A stretch of DNA of 64,000 nucleotides from Poecilobothrus nobilitatus (lineage: Eukaryota > Arthropoda > Insecta > Diptera > Dolichopodidae). Positions 48,645 to 60,167 of the stretch are shown piece by piece. Within the stretch, counting starts at the first letter, position 1. Each line of letters starts with the position of its first letter. The stretch is from contig OX352773.1 in the NCBI GenBank assembly GCA_947095535.1, forward strand, positions 262,717,590-262,781,589, given 5' to 3'. The notes beneath the pieces were generated by a model. It did not search any database. It was not told where the DNA came from and worked only from the letters and a program-made list of their open reading frames with translations. A program made the translations under genes and the position numbers.

Positions 48645-48742
48645 GAGTTTGGTGCAGTGGTAGAGTGGCGGCTTCTTAAACTTTAGAAGTCTTTAGTTCG
48701 CAAGTTCGATTCTATCATATTTTTTTTTTTTTTTTTTTTTAT
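48645..48742 (+). mobile_element. tRNA-like SINE (family 4) in tandem unit 1
   Basis: GAGTTTGGTGCAGTGGTAGA, GTGGCGGCTTCTTAAACTTT and CGCAAGTTCGATTCTATC have A-box and B-box form, and a run of about 22 T ends the copy. No CCA-capable tRNA fold was found, so it is not called a tRNA gene. Confidence 0.65.
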
Positions 48743-49149
48743 TTCTAATATTTTATATGAAATAAATTCTTACATATCATAATATTTAATCTGTAAATGA
48801 CAGACATTTAAAACCAAACTCAATGATTTACCAACCAACTTTCATTTTTTTCTTTTTAAATGATAAATATTCAGTATAGCCATCTTACAAAATTAATATT
48901 TTTCCAAAATTTTCTGATTTTCATTAATAATTTTCCATTTTTATAAAAAACCCATGTAAAGTATATACATATGTATCATATAATATGTATAATCTATACC
49001 TATAATATACATATTCAAAAACGACGCTCTTTTATTCCGTTAAATTTTTGTTTTATTTTTCTTTTCGATTAAAAATTTTAAAATATTGGTTGTATGGTAG
49101 GAGTAGGAATTTCACAATAAAACTGAATATAAAAATTAAAATTTCAGTT

Positions 49150-49242
49150 TAGTGTTTAGTACAGCGGTAGAGTGTGGGGTTATTCATAGTTGCTTTTTGA
49201 TTTTGAAAGTTCGATTCAGTTCTGTTTTTTTTTTTTGTTTTT
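49150..49242 (+). mobile_element. tRNA-like SINE (family 4) in tandem unit 2
   Basis: TTTAGTACAGCGGTAGAGTG, GGGGTTATTCATAGTTGC and TGAAAGTTCGATTCAGTTC, then a poly-T tail. It is at the same relative place as in unit 1 but has diverged more than the flanking DNA. Confidence 0.6.
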
Positions 49243-49350
49243 TTTTTTATATTTTAAACGAAATAAATTCTTACATATCATAATATCATCATAATATTTA
49301 ATCTGTATTAATAGATATTTAAAACCCTTTTACTCAATGATTTACCATCT

Positions 49351-51162
49351 TAGGCTTCTTATAATATATACATATATAATAGGCATATATTGAGTTTCCA
49401 ATACTCAATAAATCAAGGGCAACTTCTAAAAGATAATAATAATCGTGTTTTTACAAAAAATATCATTTACAAAGAAATTTTAAATTCATAAAGGCTTTAA
49501 TTATTGAAAATTGTATTTTTACATTTTAAATAAAATCATAAAGAAACTATACTGTATATATTGTATTGTAATTGCTAATTAAAACACCTCGAATTTCGAG
49601 GGGCGGGCGAATACTAGTATATTGTTATATCACACTTTTGTGATCTTAAAAACTAACTTTTTAAACTCACAAGATTCTTTGAAGGTTTATAAAAGGTGGT
49701 GGTTCGAATTAATCTTGATACGAAATTTCTGGTTTCTTTATGATGAGACTCAACGTGCAACACCGCAACTTTTGATATATACTTGTGCTATTTCTTACCA
49801 CAGGAAAATGGTGCAGTGGGCAGAACGCTCGAGGAAATAAAGCCCAAAATCCTTTTCAAAAATGAATTAAAACTGACGGATCTTAATTCCACTAGATCGT
49901 GCGGGCTTTATGTCCATTTCGAAAAAGAATTAAATCCCACTGAGTAACACAAATTTTTATATAACCCTGTATAACCCTGATTTAGTAACCAACTCTAAAA
50001 TCCCTCCCAATTCAGAATCTCGCACATATACATATTAGTAAATATTCTGAAAAAAGGGGATACCCCAATTTTTTCCTCGGTCATTCTGTCACTGCACCCA
50101 GGGAAATATCTTCGGTTTAATGATCTTCAACATATCATATACATTGCCTTACACAGTACTAATCCGAAAGTTTTCATTCTAACGGAATCGTCAAAATGGA
50201 TGAAAACATTGTCATGTGAATAATATTATGTTTTGTTTTTTTTTTTACATAGAAAAATTAAAATTTTGGATGGTCATTGATCATTATAGAAAATCAATAC
50301 AATTTTCAAAAGATAGGTACATACATGTTTTGTTTTCTAGAATATGATGTAAAATCATCTGGAAAATTGAAATATTGTAAATATAATTTCTTCTTATACA
50401 AAGCTAAATTTTTTTTTTAGATCAAATGGTAGAAAAAAAAAAATTTTAATTTCAACATATATCTTAAAGATAAACAAAATAATTGAGTTTATGTTTTAGT
50501 ACACATACTATAGAAATTTTGTTTGTCTTATAAATTAGCAAAATGGTAATTGAAAGATGTTTTAAGTGGCGTAATCATTTTTGAGGTTAATTGGTGATTA
50601 GCTTTTTTTTTTTTAGTTTCTGTTCACAAAAAAAAAAAAAAAATTAAAATTATTTTGCCATAAATTAGTATTTTAGTTTTCTTTCTTTGATGTCTAAGTA
50701 TTTTTACTAAAATAATTTAGAGGACTTTGCAATTTATAAAATGATGTTGACATTTTAGAAGAAAAAATGGTTTTATTTTACCGGCTGTAATATATGAAAG
50801 AGTTTTAAATAGTTTTCATCAATCCATAAGAAATTTATCAGATCGAATATCATTTGTTTCTATTTAATTAATTGTAGATTTTTATCCCCTGTACGTAGAT
50901 ACCTGAAAAAAAATTGGGCTAATTTGTAACAATACAACAAAATAGTATTAAAAATTACTTAAAAATAAATTAACAAAAAACAAAAAAAAAAAAATACCTA
51001 CATACATTTTAAACTTTAACTTAAGTTTTAAATCTTCAACCGGATCACCTTGAATCTTCTATACAGATATTATCTATACATAATAAATAATCGGTCTAAT
51101 TTATCACTTAAATATTAAAATTTATTAACATTTATACGTATAAATATATACATATGTATATA
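49351..51162. other. Spacer with a GC-richer decayed patch
   Basis: CCTCGAATTTCGAGG at 49589 is a perfect small palindrome. The patch 49680-50190 (GGTGCAGTGGGCAGAACGCT, GATCGTGCGGGCTTTATG, TCCTCGGTCATTCTGTC) looks like old repeat DNA. The open frame at 49622-49840 has no recognised motif. Confidence 0.35.
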
Positions 51163-51744
51163 CAGGGTGTTCCGCATCAGAGTATAAATATTTCAAGAGG
51201 TGATAGAAAAGTATGACTTAAAACAACTGTTTCTTAACACAAAATTATGGTAACTTCTCTACGTAATTCCAAATTCTACAAAATAATAATACCTCCCTAA
51301 TAGGGCGTTTTTGAAAGGAAACCGATCACCTTTATAAAAATATTTAAAAAAATATAAAATGTTCGTATGATTTTTGCTCTAATTTAAAAAAGTAAAGTAT
51401 TTCAGGATAATAAAACTTTCAGCAGCTGAAAACTTGAAGAATAAGCTTTCAAACCAGACTAAGTGTCTGTAGAGCATGTGGTTTAAGAGTTTTCAGTAAA
51501 TAAAATTAATTTAACAAAAAAGCATAAAAATTTCAAAATCAACGCCCGCATCTATAAAATTTTTCTCTAGTTTTAGTTTCTCAGAAATCAACTCCTAAAA
51601 TGGGGCTTCGGTGCCCTAGTGGATAAGAACGTATGAAATACGTTGTAAACACCGAGGGAGTGTCCCACACACGTCGTAAGATAATTCCCTCTTACGACAT
51701 TTACAGCTAAAATATTTACACTTTTATGACGAACACTCTATCTG
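51163..51744. mobile_element. Mariner-like MITE with a SINE inside
   Basis: It starts TA|CAGGGTGTTCCGCATCAGAG and ends near TTATGACGAACACTCTATCT, whose inverse begins AGATAGAGTGTTCGTCATAA. Without the SINE it would be about 470 bp. The right end is decayed, so the boundary is approximate. Confidence 0.5.
51601..51712 (+). mobile_element. tRNA-derived SINE, family 2, 3'-shortened
   Basis: TGGGGCTTCGGTGCCCTAGT, GGATAAGAACGTATGAAATA, CACCGAGGGAGTGTCCCACA, CACGTCGTAAGATAATTCCC and CTTACGACATTTACAGC. The B box has been deleted (GTGTCCCACA instead of GTGTGGGTTCGAATCCCACA). CTAAAA lies before and after it, a possible target duplication. Confidence 0.85.
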
Positions 51745-52718
51745 ACTGTAAAATATTTTAATAAGAATATTAATTTATAAATTTTCGTTGGGTGCATGCA
51801 CCATTAATGTTTACTTTTTAACTCTCTCTCTCTCTCTCCTTTTGTATCTCAAGAAATACAAAAAATTAAGTTTTTCCTTGTTTTTTATTTTATTTTCTTC
51901 TCTTTCTTTCCTTATCTTTCATAATATGTTGTATATTTCTTTTATTAGGTCAAATGAAATTTAATTTTTTTGTTTATTATTCAATCAATGAAATAGTGAG
52001 TAAGTTAATAAAAAAAAAGAAAAGACAAAATAAAAAAACAAGAACAAAATAAGTGAGTAAGTAATGAATGCATGAGCACGCAACACACATTAAAATTATA
52101 AGTAGAAAACTAATGGGATCTCATAAAGATGTGTGATGCGCTACTAAACTGTATAATAATATGTATTTTATTGTTTTTTTTTTTTTTATATATATATGGT
52201 GATACTGGGACTGTTTATCATCTGTAGTTCCGCGTGATTTTAACAATAAAAAAAAAAAAAAAAAAAAATTAAATTAAATATTTTAAAAATAAAAAGAAGA
52301 AAAAAAAATTGCAAATTCCATTTGCAAGCCTTTTATAATAATTTGGATTGTAAAATTCTTCTTGCATTGCAATCAATTAAAAATAAATTTTTTTTTTTTT
52401 GTTTTTCAATTGAATATTAAATAAAAGTTTTTTATTTTTATTTTTTCTAATATTATGTTATTAATTTTAAATTGAAAGAAAAAACAAATTTAAAAGTTGT
52501 AATTGCGGATAAATTTAATTGATTATATTATAGTCGAGATATACTTGAGGTTTTTTTTAGTTTAGGAAAAAATACTTTTCAGAAAATGTTCTTTTAATAG
52601 GCTAAGTTTTTAAGTTTGATTTTTGGAAGTTATTTTTGAAATGACTCAGTTAAGAAGTTATTTTTTATTGGAATTTATAAATTTTACCTATGTCATTTAA
52701 AAATATTGAGGTTTTACT
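51745..52718. other. AT-rich spacer, no gene seen
   Basis: It includes a (CT)n run near 51823-51838 and two GTGAGTAAG donor-like strings (about 51995 and 52051) without exon context. GGTGATACTGGGACTGTTTA and GTTCCGCGTGATTTT near 52198-52240 are unexplained. Confidence 0.35.
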
Positions 52719-53217
52719 GTGCAGCTACAATTAAAATTTTTTTTACGCTCATTTACGCCAATTTGCGCCGTGTACAATACAATAACTGCTGCCACAATGA
52801 AAATATTTTAAAGCGTAGACGAAATGGCATTTATTATTGTGTTGACATTTTGTTTTGTTTATGAAATTTGTGTATTCTAAAAAATTAAATTAATTTTAGA
52901 ATAATTTAGGTTTTTTTTGGGTATTGGTTGTAATCTCCGTGCCATAAATTTATTTCCTCGCACTTTCCGAGAATTTTTTTTATATATTGATATTTTTTTA
53001 CTTCTTCAATTAATTTCTCTGAAATCCATTTTCTTTTTAAAAAAAAAAATAATTGAAGAAAGGTATTCAAATGAAAAATATAAAATATGAATATTTATGA
53101 TTTGACATTATTTGATAACACAGTTGACATTTCAATGCGTATTGAAAACGTTAAAAGCTAAAGGTTTTTCCTAAGCTGCGTAAATAAGCATCATGACTAT
53201 ACGTTAATTGTAGCACC
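52719..53217. mobile_element. MITE of about 500 bp with TACAATTAA termini
   Basis: The left end GTGCAGCTACAATTAAAA continues with TTTTACGCTCATTTACGCC. The right end in inverse is GGTGCTACAATTAACG, continuing GATGCTTATTTACGCAGC. The inverted similarity covers about 50 nt with gaps. No coding frame and no clear target duplication, so the superfamily is unknown. Confidence 0.55.
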
Positions 53218-53744
53218 TTCCATACAATTCAATACATATTAACTTTTTTAAACAGTATTTGGATTATGGATACGAAAAATTGCGTTTGATTGTATAGCAG
53301 GATCTTTATCCTTTTAAGATTAGATTTAAATTATCTATGCTAAAAAAAAGAATTTTTTGTTTTTTATTTGAAATGTCATATTCAAATTTCAATAAATTGT
53401 TGTTTAAGTTGTCTTATAAAAAACAAAAAAAATTTAATTTAAATACAGACTATAAAAATTGAGAAATAATATTTAATTAAAATTGTTTTATGATAATTTG
53501 GATAATAATTTAGTGAAATTAGATTGAATATTACTAAAAAACCTAAGTTTTTTGTTTTAGTTACCCTAATCTGGTTTATAGTAAAATATGAAATTTTAAT
53601 GATTTTTTTTTTAACATATACATATATATTTATAATCTATCTTCTATTTCCGATATTCAGAAATATTATTTATTTTATTTTATATTATATATTTAGTAGC
53701 AATCTGTCTTTTCAGTAGTTTTTCTTCCAATTAAAAAAAAAAAC

Positions 53745-53828
53745 CTTACTACATGTGCAGGATTTGAAGTTTTAACCCACACTTCTTGGATTAATAAAAC
53801 ACGTACTTTACCTCTTGTTCATCAAAGC
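53745..53828 (-). mobile_element. tRNA-derived SINE head (family 3)
   Basis: The minus strand reads GATGAACAAGAGGTAAAGTA, CGTGTTTTATTAATCCAAGA and CTTCAAATCCTGCACATGTA, then GTAAGG and a poly-T tail. It lies right after the family 2 copy at 53840, in the same orientation. Confidence 0.6.
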
Positions 53829-53839
53829 CCCTTAACATA

Positions 53840-53985
53840 GTTTTTTTTTTTTTAATGTATTTCTCTGCCACAAATGTGAACAGGAAATTACACAGCCTTT
53901 CCTGTTCAGGCGTGGCTGTACATGTTGTAAGGGGGAATAACTCTTACGACGTGTGTGGGATTCGAACCGTGTGTGGGATTTTATA
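53840..53985 (-). mobile_element. tRNA-derived SINE, family 2, 5'-truncated
   Basis: On the minus strand: CGGTTCGAATCCCACACACG, TCGTAAGAGTTATTCCCCCT, GTACAGCCACGCCTGAACAG, GAAAGGCTGTGTAATTTCCT and TGTGGCAGAGAAATACATT, then poly-A. The CCCACACACG string occurs again just before the B box. Confidence 0.88.
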
Positions 53986-55389
53986 ATATTAAAAAAAAAA
54001 TTGCTTTTATTTACATAATTTATAATTATAATAATAATTTAATATTATTTAATATTCACCATCTAATTTCCTGCGATAAGTTCGAATTTCGAAACAATAT
54101 TAAACCAGCAGCCAAATTACTAGTTTTTATTTAGGTTAAAAACTATCTGCTATACTTTTTATTTTATTTTGAATTTGATTATACAAATGCTGTTTTCCTT
54201 TAACAATACATCGAACATTTAACCCTATTTATGCTTTGATTCCATTCGATGACTTTATTTTATATCTAAATGATCCCAAACCACTTTAGGAAACCGTCAA
54301 TTAATGCACATATAGAATAATCTGTGTATGTAATTTATATTTTGACTAGAAAATCATTTCATTGTAACTTCTTCTATGGAAATATGTACTCCAAAAAAAA
54401 AAAAATTTTTTTTTAACAAAGGGTTAAAAAAAAACCTATACTAATTTGAGTTTGACATCTTTTAATTGCATTTCATTGTTCAAAATTCGAACAATGATTT
54501 CAAATTAAAAAAAAAAACATATATTTATATGGAGATAAAAGTATGAAAGACTGTCAGTTTTATTTTAAATATTTTTTTTAGAAAATGAAAAATATAGGAT
54601 GACCATGGTTTGTTTTTTTGTTTTACTTTTTTTTCTTTTCTTTCGTGTCAACAAATGTGACAACAAATCTTTTTCTTTGTAAAATATACAATGACACTTT
54701 TAAATAACTATTAAAAGTAAGAATTTATTTATTTAAAAATAAAATAAATATAAAATTTATAATAACAATATTTTATAAATCTTGTACAAAAAAAAAGAAA
54801 ATTTCTTTTTCCTCTATAATTTAATCAAATTTTATTAAACAAAAAAAAAAAAAAAAAAAAACAAAAAAAAAACAACAAATCAATAACAATACCATAGAGC
54901 CATAGATAAAGAATATTTCCGTTGTTTCCTATTAATCATTGTCCATAACATATTGTTTCTTTTAATTTAAAGTGACAGTCATGTGAAAGTACATAGACAT
55001 ATTTCTAGAGAGACAATTAAAATTGATGTGTACTTCATTTATTTTTTTTTTTAAATATTGCAAAAAAGAAAAAAGATTTATATATTTATTAAAAAAAATT
55101 AAAAAAAAAAAAATTTTTCATATCCATTTAAAAAATTTTCTAAATAAAATTGACATTCACTAATGTTCGCGGCTTATTTATTTTTTTTAATTTTTGTTGA
55201 TTTTAATAAAATGTTTCTCATATATATATGTATAAATAAATATATATTTAATAATTTTAATTATTTAATTATACTGGAATTTAATTTTGAAAGAAAACTT
55301 GTAAGATGTTTCCTCTCTTTTGTAATCAATCTTGTAAATATTTTTGATTTTTGTTTTTTATAATTGTAAAATTTTTGCCTGTCGCAAAT
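53986..55389. other. AT-rich spacer, no gene seen
   Basis: Long A and T runs (for example 54840-54873). No exon or repeat boundary recognised. Confidence 0.35.
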
Positions 55390-55742
55390 AATTTAATACG
55401 CTAACTAAACACTAGGAACGGATTCCTTTCTACTAAAGTAGGTTTAACAAAATTGGAGATGGAAAACGGGAGGGAAATAGAATATCTACGGTAAGTTGGA
55501 TCATAAATTGGAAATTAACCTAAAAAGAATAGCTGTAAATTGTAGAATGGAAGTACGGAAAATTATGAACAGGCAGGGATGAAATACACCGCAGGGTAAA
55601 AGCATGTTCCACATTGTAACAGTTCTTATAATGAACGAGTTTCCATAACTAATTAAACCACCTAGGAATTTCCACAGAGTAGGAAATGAACACTTAATGT
55701 CTAGTTTGAGGGGTGGCATAATTGATTAATGATTTCTAGTTC
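55390..55742 (-). pseudogene. LINE 3' fragment, copy B
   Basis: On the minus strand it encodes SYGNSFIIRTVTMWNMLLPC, then GVFHPCLFIIFRTSILQF. This is the best-preserved copy of the NSFxxRTxxxWNxLPxxVF block downstream of a Jockey/CR1-type reverse transcriptase. The 3' end reads CCTAGTGTTTAGTTAGCG in that orientation, as in copies A and C. It is 5'-truncated. Confidence 0.75.
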
Positions 55743-58650
55743 AATAGATTAAGTGTCACTATACCTACAAGATATCTATAATAATAATGTGTTCAATTAG
55801 TGTTGAATTCATTTTTATTTATTAAAATATCAAACAGAGATTAACCAAAATTTTTGGTCTATTTGTGATAATTGTGATCAAAATAGAAGGAAAAATAATA
55901 GAGATCATCAACACTACTTTTGAATGAAGAGCACTTTTGAGTGTAGAAATTAGCGGAGCTATTGATTTAAATTTTTTATACTTTCATAACTTTGAGTATT
56001 TTATAAAACCTATGAACAGAATGGTGAACATGACAAACAAATGTCCTCTAATGATCTTATCTTATATTATAACATAATTTTCTACAAGTGTTTCGGAGAA
56101 GAGTGTTATATAACTTAAACTAACTTATCTTTTTGCAATTGTTGTCATATATAAAACTTTTCGTATATTCGTCATATTATTTTATGACTGTTAATCTTAT
56201 TTTGCTAATTTTCAGATCAAATCCAACGTATTTGTTGCCTTCTGATGGTTTTCGTTTTTCTGCGAACATAAGTTTTAGTGCAAAAAACCTTGTCAAACTT
56301 CATTTAGTGTCTTATTTATTTTAAACCAAACCATGAATGTTTTTAAATTGTTTGAAGGTTTTTTTTTTACATCAACAACATTCAACATTATATTTTTGGT
56401 GGTTGTTGTTTTTTTTTTTTGTGCAACCTTGTTTTAAAATTGCATCTTAATCGAATAAATTTTAATTTTTAAAATGTCGAAGCTAATTTATATAAATTTT
56501 AAAATAATATACTTGTGTTAGCTATAAAAGACTGAGTGTTATAAAAAAAAACACACCGTAAAAATATTTTATTTTATCTTATTTATACGTAGGTGCATGA
56601 TATAAGTATCTAAAATTATTTCCGATTTTTTTTTTTTTATACACCTGAAAAGTGGCAACAAAAGTGATTCAGGAAATCTTTTTAAAAAAAAAAAATTTAT
56701 TTTATTTTCTTCCTTAATAATGACAAATCTTTACGAATTCCATTTAAAATCATGATTTTTAATTTAAACATTTTGACATTATTGTAAAATGTCACATAAA
56801 AGACAGTTTGCAATTCCAAAAGAAATTAAAGATTATTTATTAAAAATGTTCATTGTTTTGTTTAAAAACATTAACTAAAATAAAATTTATTATTGTTTTT
56901 TTTTCTTTTTTTTTGGAATTCCTTAAATGGTATTTTTCATGGTTAATTAAGTTTAACGGAATTTGAAAAATATAACGGAAATTTGTAATATACAATAGAA
57001 TCCTTCGAGTTTTACAGTTTATTTACACTTTTCATCTGTTACATGCCAATGTTATTATTTTTTTTTTTAATGTTAATATAAAAAGTTTATTTTTAATGTT
57101 GTCTCGTGTCTGTTATAAAATATTTTATAGATGACCTTTGGTTAAGAATTAAGTAATAAACATATTAGACAAATAGAAATAAATAAGTAAAAAAATATGG
57201 GTTTTTTTTTCAAATAGTTACTATTGCTAACTGCATTTAAGAACAATCAAAGTTTTTCTACGTGAAACAAAATGTTCAACCGATGTTCATCTCTACACTG
57301 TAGAACTTCTAAGCTTAAGCGTGGAAATTCGTTTGTCATATGCAAGTCACGCAATTTACGGAAACATAACTTGTCTTCCCTAAAGTTGATAAATCATATG
57401 TGGTACGATTTTGTATAAAGTTTAAAAAGAAAAAAAAAATGTCCCTTCAAATTTTCGAACGCTAATCGTACATAAACCTAAATTTTCCAATTCTCTTTTC
57501 ATATCCTTATCACATAAACCAAGCCAAACATTTCTATTAAAGATTCCAGCATAAAAAAGAGGTGGTTTTGGTTGGTTAAAAGCCAAAACTATCCGAAAAT
57601 TGCAATATCACGTGCAATTTATCTGGGTGAATTTTGAAGTTTTTCGCCAACCCTTGTAAAAAAAAACAAAAACAAATGTTTTCAAAGTATATATCTTATA
57701 AAAGAGACCATCCTAAATTAAGAGTGTTTATAGATTTTTATTCTGCTTAGGCAATGTATTGGTTATTGTTGATTATATTTAGGAGTTCAGAAAATTAATT
57801 TAATACAACTATATACAACTAATTAATAAATGTTTGATCATACGAACGTTGTATTTTTAATTACCTATAAAATCAATTCCCGTCATGTGCTGCCGAAGTT
57901 GAGATATTTAAAAATAACTCAAGATATAAAATTACATCTAATTTTATCTTTATTTAGTCATAATAATTTAAATACATATTTAAAAAATTAAATATTATAA
58001 TTTAAAATTTTAAACAGTTAAAAATGTCTGCCAACCTACTTTAAAACTTATTCAATTGTAGTATATAATTATTTTATTTGTTTATAAACATCTGTACTTA
58101 CTTAATTAAATATTTATATACATATTGTTTCAACTTAAATTATTAGAATCATTGTTTCTAAATAAACTGAACTGAACTGATAAATTTTTTTAATTGTTTT
58201 TTTTTTTTTAAATTTTTTTAATTCTGAATATTTTAAAATATTTTCTTCTTTTGCTTTTCAAATTTTTAAATTTCTCATATGTTTTATAGTATAGGAAAAG
58301 TATTGAAATCTTGATAAATTCGAAAAATATAAAAGAATCTTCGAAAACCTAATTAATTAATAATAACACATAGGTACATATATATGTACATAAGTATTAT
58401 GTAACACATGCTATCCCTTCTTTTCTAGTTTTAGAACTATATGAAACCTTTCTTTTATTATTTATTACGTACATTATATTATAAAACACTTTGTTTCATA
58501 TATCAAAATTGAAAACATTTCTGGAGTAAAGTAAATATCTTTAAATTTATTTTTTTTGTTTCGTTTTCGGTTGACGTTTTCTTGATAAATACTTTCTCTT
58601 ATTTACAAATTTTTCAAAGAAACTACGGAAAAAACCGTTTAAAACGACTT
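55743..58650. other. AT-rich spacer, no gene seen
   Basis: The patch 57240-57660 is less AT-rich (GTGGTTTTGGTTGGTTAAAA, CACGTGCAATTTATCTGGG) and may be decayed repeat. No coding exon was recognised. Confidence 0.35.
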
Positions 58651-58654
58651 TGAA

Positions 58655-58709
58655 GGGATCATCAGTTCGTTTTTAGTGGACGCGAGACGACCGACCTTGT
58701 GAAAGGTTT
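58655..58709 (+). promoter_or_regulatory. Possible core promoter or alternative first exon
   Basis: TCAGTT at 58662-58667 fits the arthropod initiator. It is followed by GGACGCGAGACGACCGACCT, unusually GC-rich for this window. CGACCT fits the DPE pattern but lies one base off the usual place (+29). GAAAG|GTTTCC could be a weak donor. It may be an alternative first exon of the long gene; evidence is thin. Confidence 0.2.
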
Positions 58710-58814
58710 CCTATATTTTCATATTATTAAAAAAATTAAAAAAGGCTTATGTTTTTCTAATTATATAATATGTGTAAATACAATTTACATATACATATGT
58801 ATACAATTTACGAA

Positions 58815-58874
58815 GTATACAATCTGGTATCTAAACAATGTATCTAAGGATGTATACAATCTGGTATCTAAACA
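58815..58874 (+). repeat. 37-bp tandem duplication
   Basis: GTATACAATCTGGTATCTAA occurs at 58815 and 58852, with identical following ACA. Confidence 0.95.
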
Positions 58875-59879
58875 TTTTCTCTTTATTAAAAAAAAAATTG
58901 TAATTTTGCTCTGTTTTTCGGTTATTTCAATTTTGATATTTTGACTAAAAACTGATTTCCATTTAATGGAATAAATTTTTCAAACTTTGACAAATTGTTG
59001 CATTCTCAAAATATTCTTCTTTGTGATGCTTTCACAAGTTCTTTTACATTTATTCTATAAAAATCTCATTCATTACTTGAAATTTGATCAACTGTTAATT
59101 GTTGAAAGGTATGATATTTTTGTCAATTGAAATAAACTCCCTTTTACCCCCCACCCCCTTTGAAGTTAAAAAACACAAAAGAAAAAAATTTGTTTTTATA
59201 AATATCATCGTAATAAATGATTTTCAAACAGAAAACAAGTACTAATTTAAGACAAGACCTTGTTCACAAACTACGAAATTAAGTAAATTATAACTGCACA
59301 AAATCATTTAAAACGTCAAACGTTGACAATCGTTTTTTAAAAACCAAGAAGAAAATTTGACATATTTATATTATTGTTTTGGTACAGTTTATAAAGTTAT
59401 GAGGTTTTACAGTTCATTTCAAAAATAAAATAGAAGGTTAAATCTTAGTTATTGGTTATTTGATTTTTATTAATTTTTAATGATTAATGATTTATTTGAA
59501 TATTCATTTTGACAGCTATCAAAACAATTCAAGCGTTATGAAAAAGATTTTTTAAATAATTAATACAAAAATCAAAATTTCACTGTTTTGATTTCCTTTC
59601 CTTTTTGATTTCAAACCTTTAATTTCGAGACGATTTTAAGAAAATCAAATAATCTGGATTTTGTTTGACAGAAATATTTAAAAAAAAAATGTATAGGAAA
59701 TTACAACATAATTAACTTAATTTTTCAAATACATTTCATTTATTTGTATATGTATTTTATTTGTATGTGAACTTTATTAGCATATAATTCTTTTAAATAA
59801 TACATATTATAACATATATATACAAGACTCTTAAATGACTTCTAGAGAGAGAAAACCAAAAATAAATTTAAATCCAATA
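58875..59879. other. AT-rich spacer, no gene seen
   Basis: AGACCTTGTTCACAAAC at about 59254 resembles the terminus of the MITE at 59883 and may be a lone end. Otherwise nothing recognised. Confidence 0.35.
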
Positions 59880-59882
59880 TAA

Positions 59883-60164
59883 GACCTTGTTTACATTTGG
59901 TGGAAAAACGTACGTTACTCCAAAATTTTTAGGCAAGAGAGGAAAGTGGGATGGTAAAAGAAAAACACTTGCGAAAAATAAAATTTCATAAGTCTCGGAA
60001 CAAAATGAAAAAGAAATGCAAAGAAATCGTCGTTTCATTTCTAATGTAGCAATGTTCTGACATGATTTTGCCAAAAAAAAGCACCTTTTTCACCCTGTTG
60101 TAAACATGAAGGTTGAAAAAGGAGTCTAAAAAGATACGTTTTTCTCCCAAATGTAAACAAGGTC
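59883..60164. mobile_element. PIF/Harbinger-like MITE with TAA target duplication
   Basis: The 282-bp element has 30-bp inverted termini (59883-59912 and 60135-60164) with 28 of 30 positions matching. They begin GACCTTGTTTACATTTGG. TAA is duplicated at 59880-59882 and 60165-60167. The termini are unlike those of the Harbinger family at 4001, so it is a separate family. It has no transposase. Confidence 0.88.
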
Positions 60165-60167
60165 TAA

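Larger units (their letters stand above)
48236..49350 (+). repeat. Tandem duplication, units of 540 and 511 bp plus a partial third
   Basis: AATATTTAATCTGTAAATGA starts at 48241 and again at 48781. A third start at 49292 (AATATTTAATCTGTATTAAT) is followed by about 60 related bases. Units 1 and 2 are almost identical for some 260 bp (up to AACGACGCTCTTTTATTCCG) and then more diverged. Each unit ends in a tRNA-like SINE with a poly-T tail and GAAATAAATTCTTACATATC. Confidence 0.9.

Noticed and set aside
51993..52062. Two perfect-looking GTGAGTAAG donor strings
   Set aside because: No open frame or acceptor upstream. Such strings are expected by chance in 64 kb, and they look like a small local duplication.
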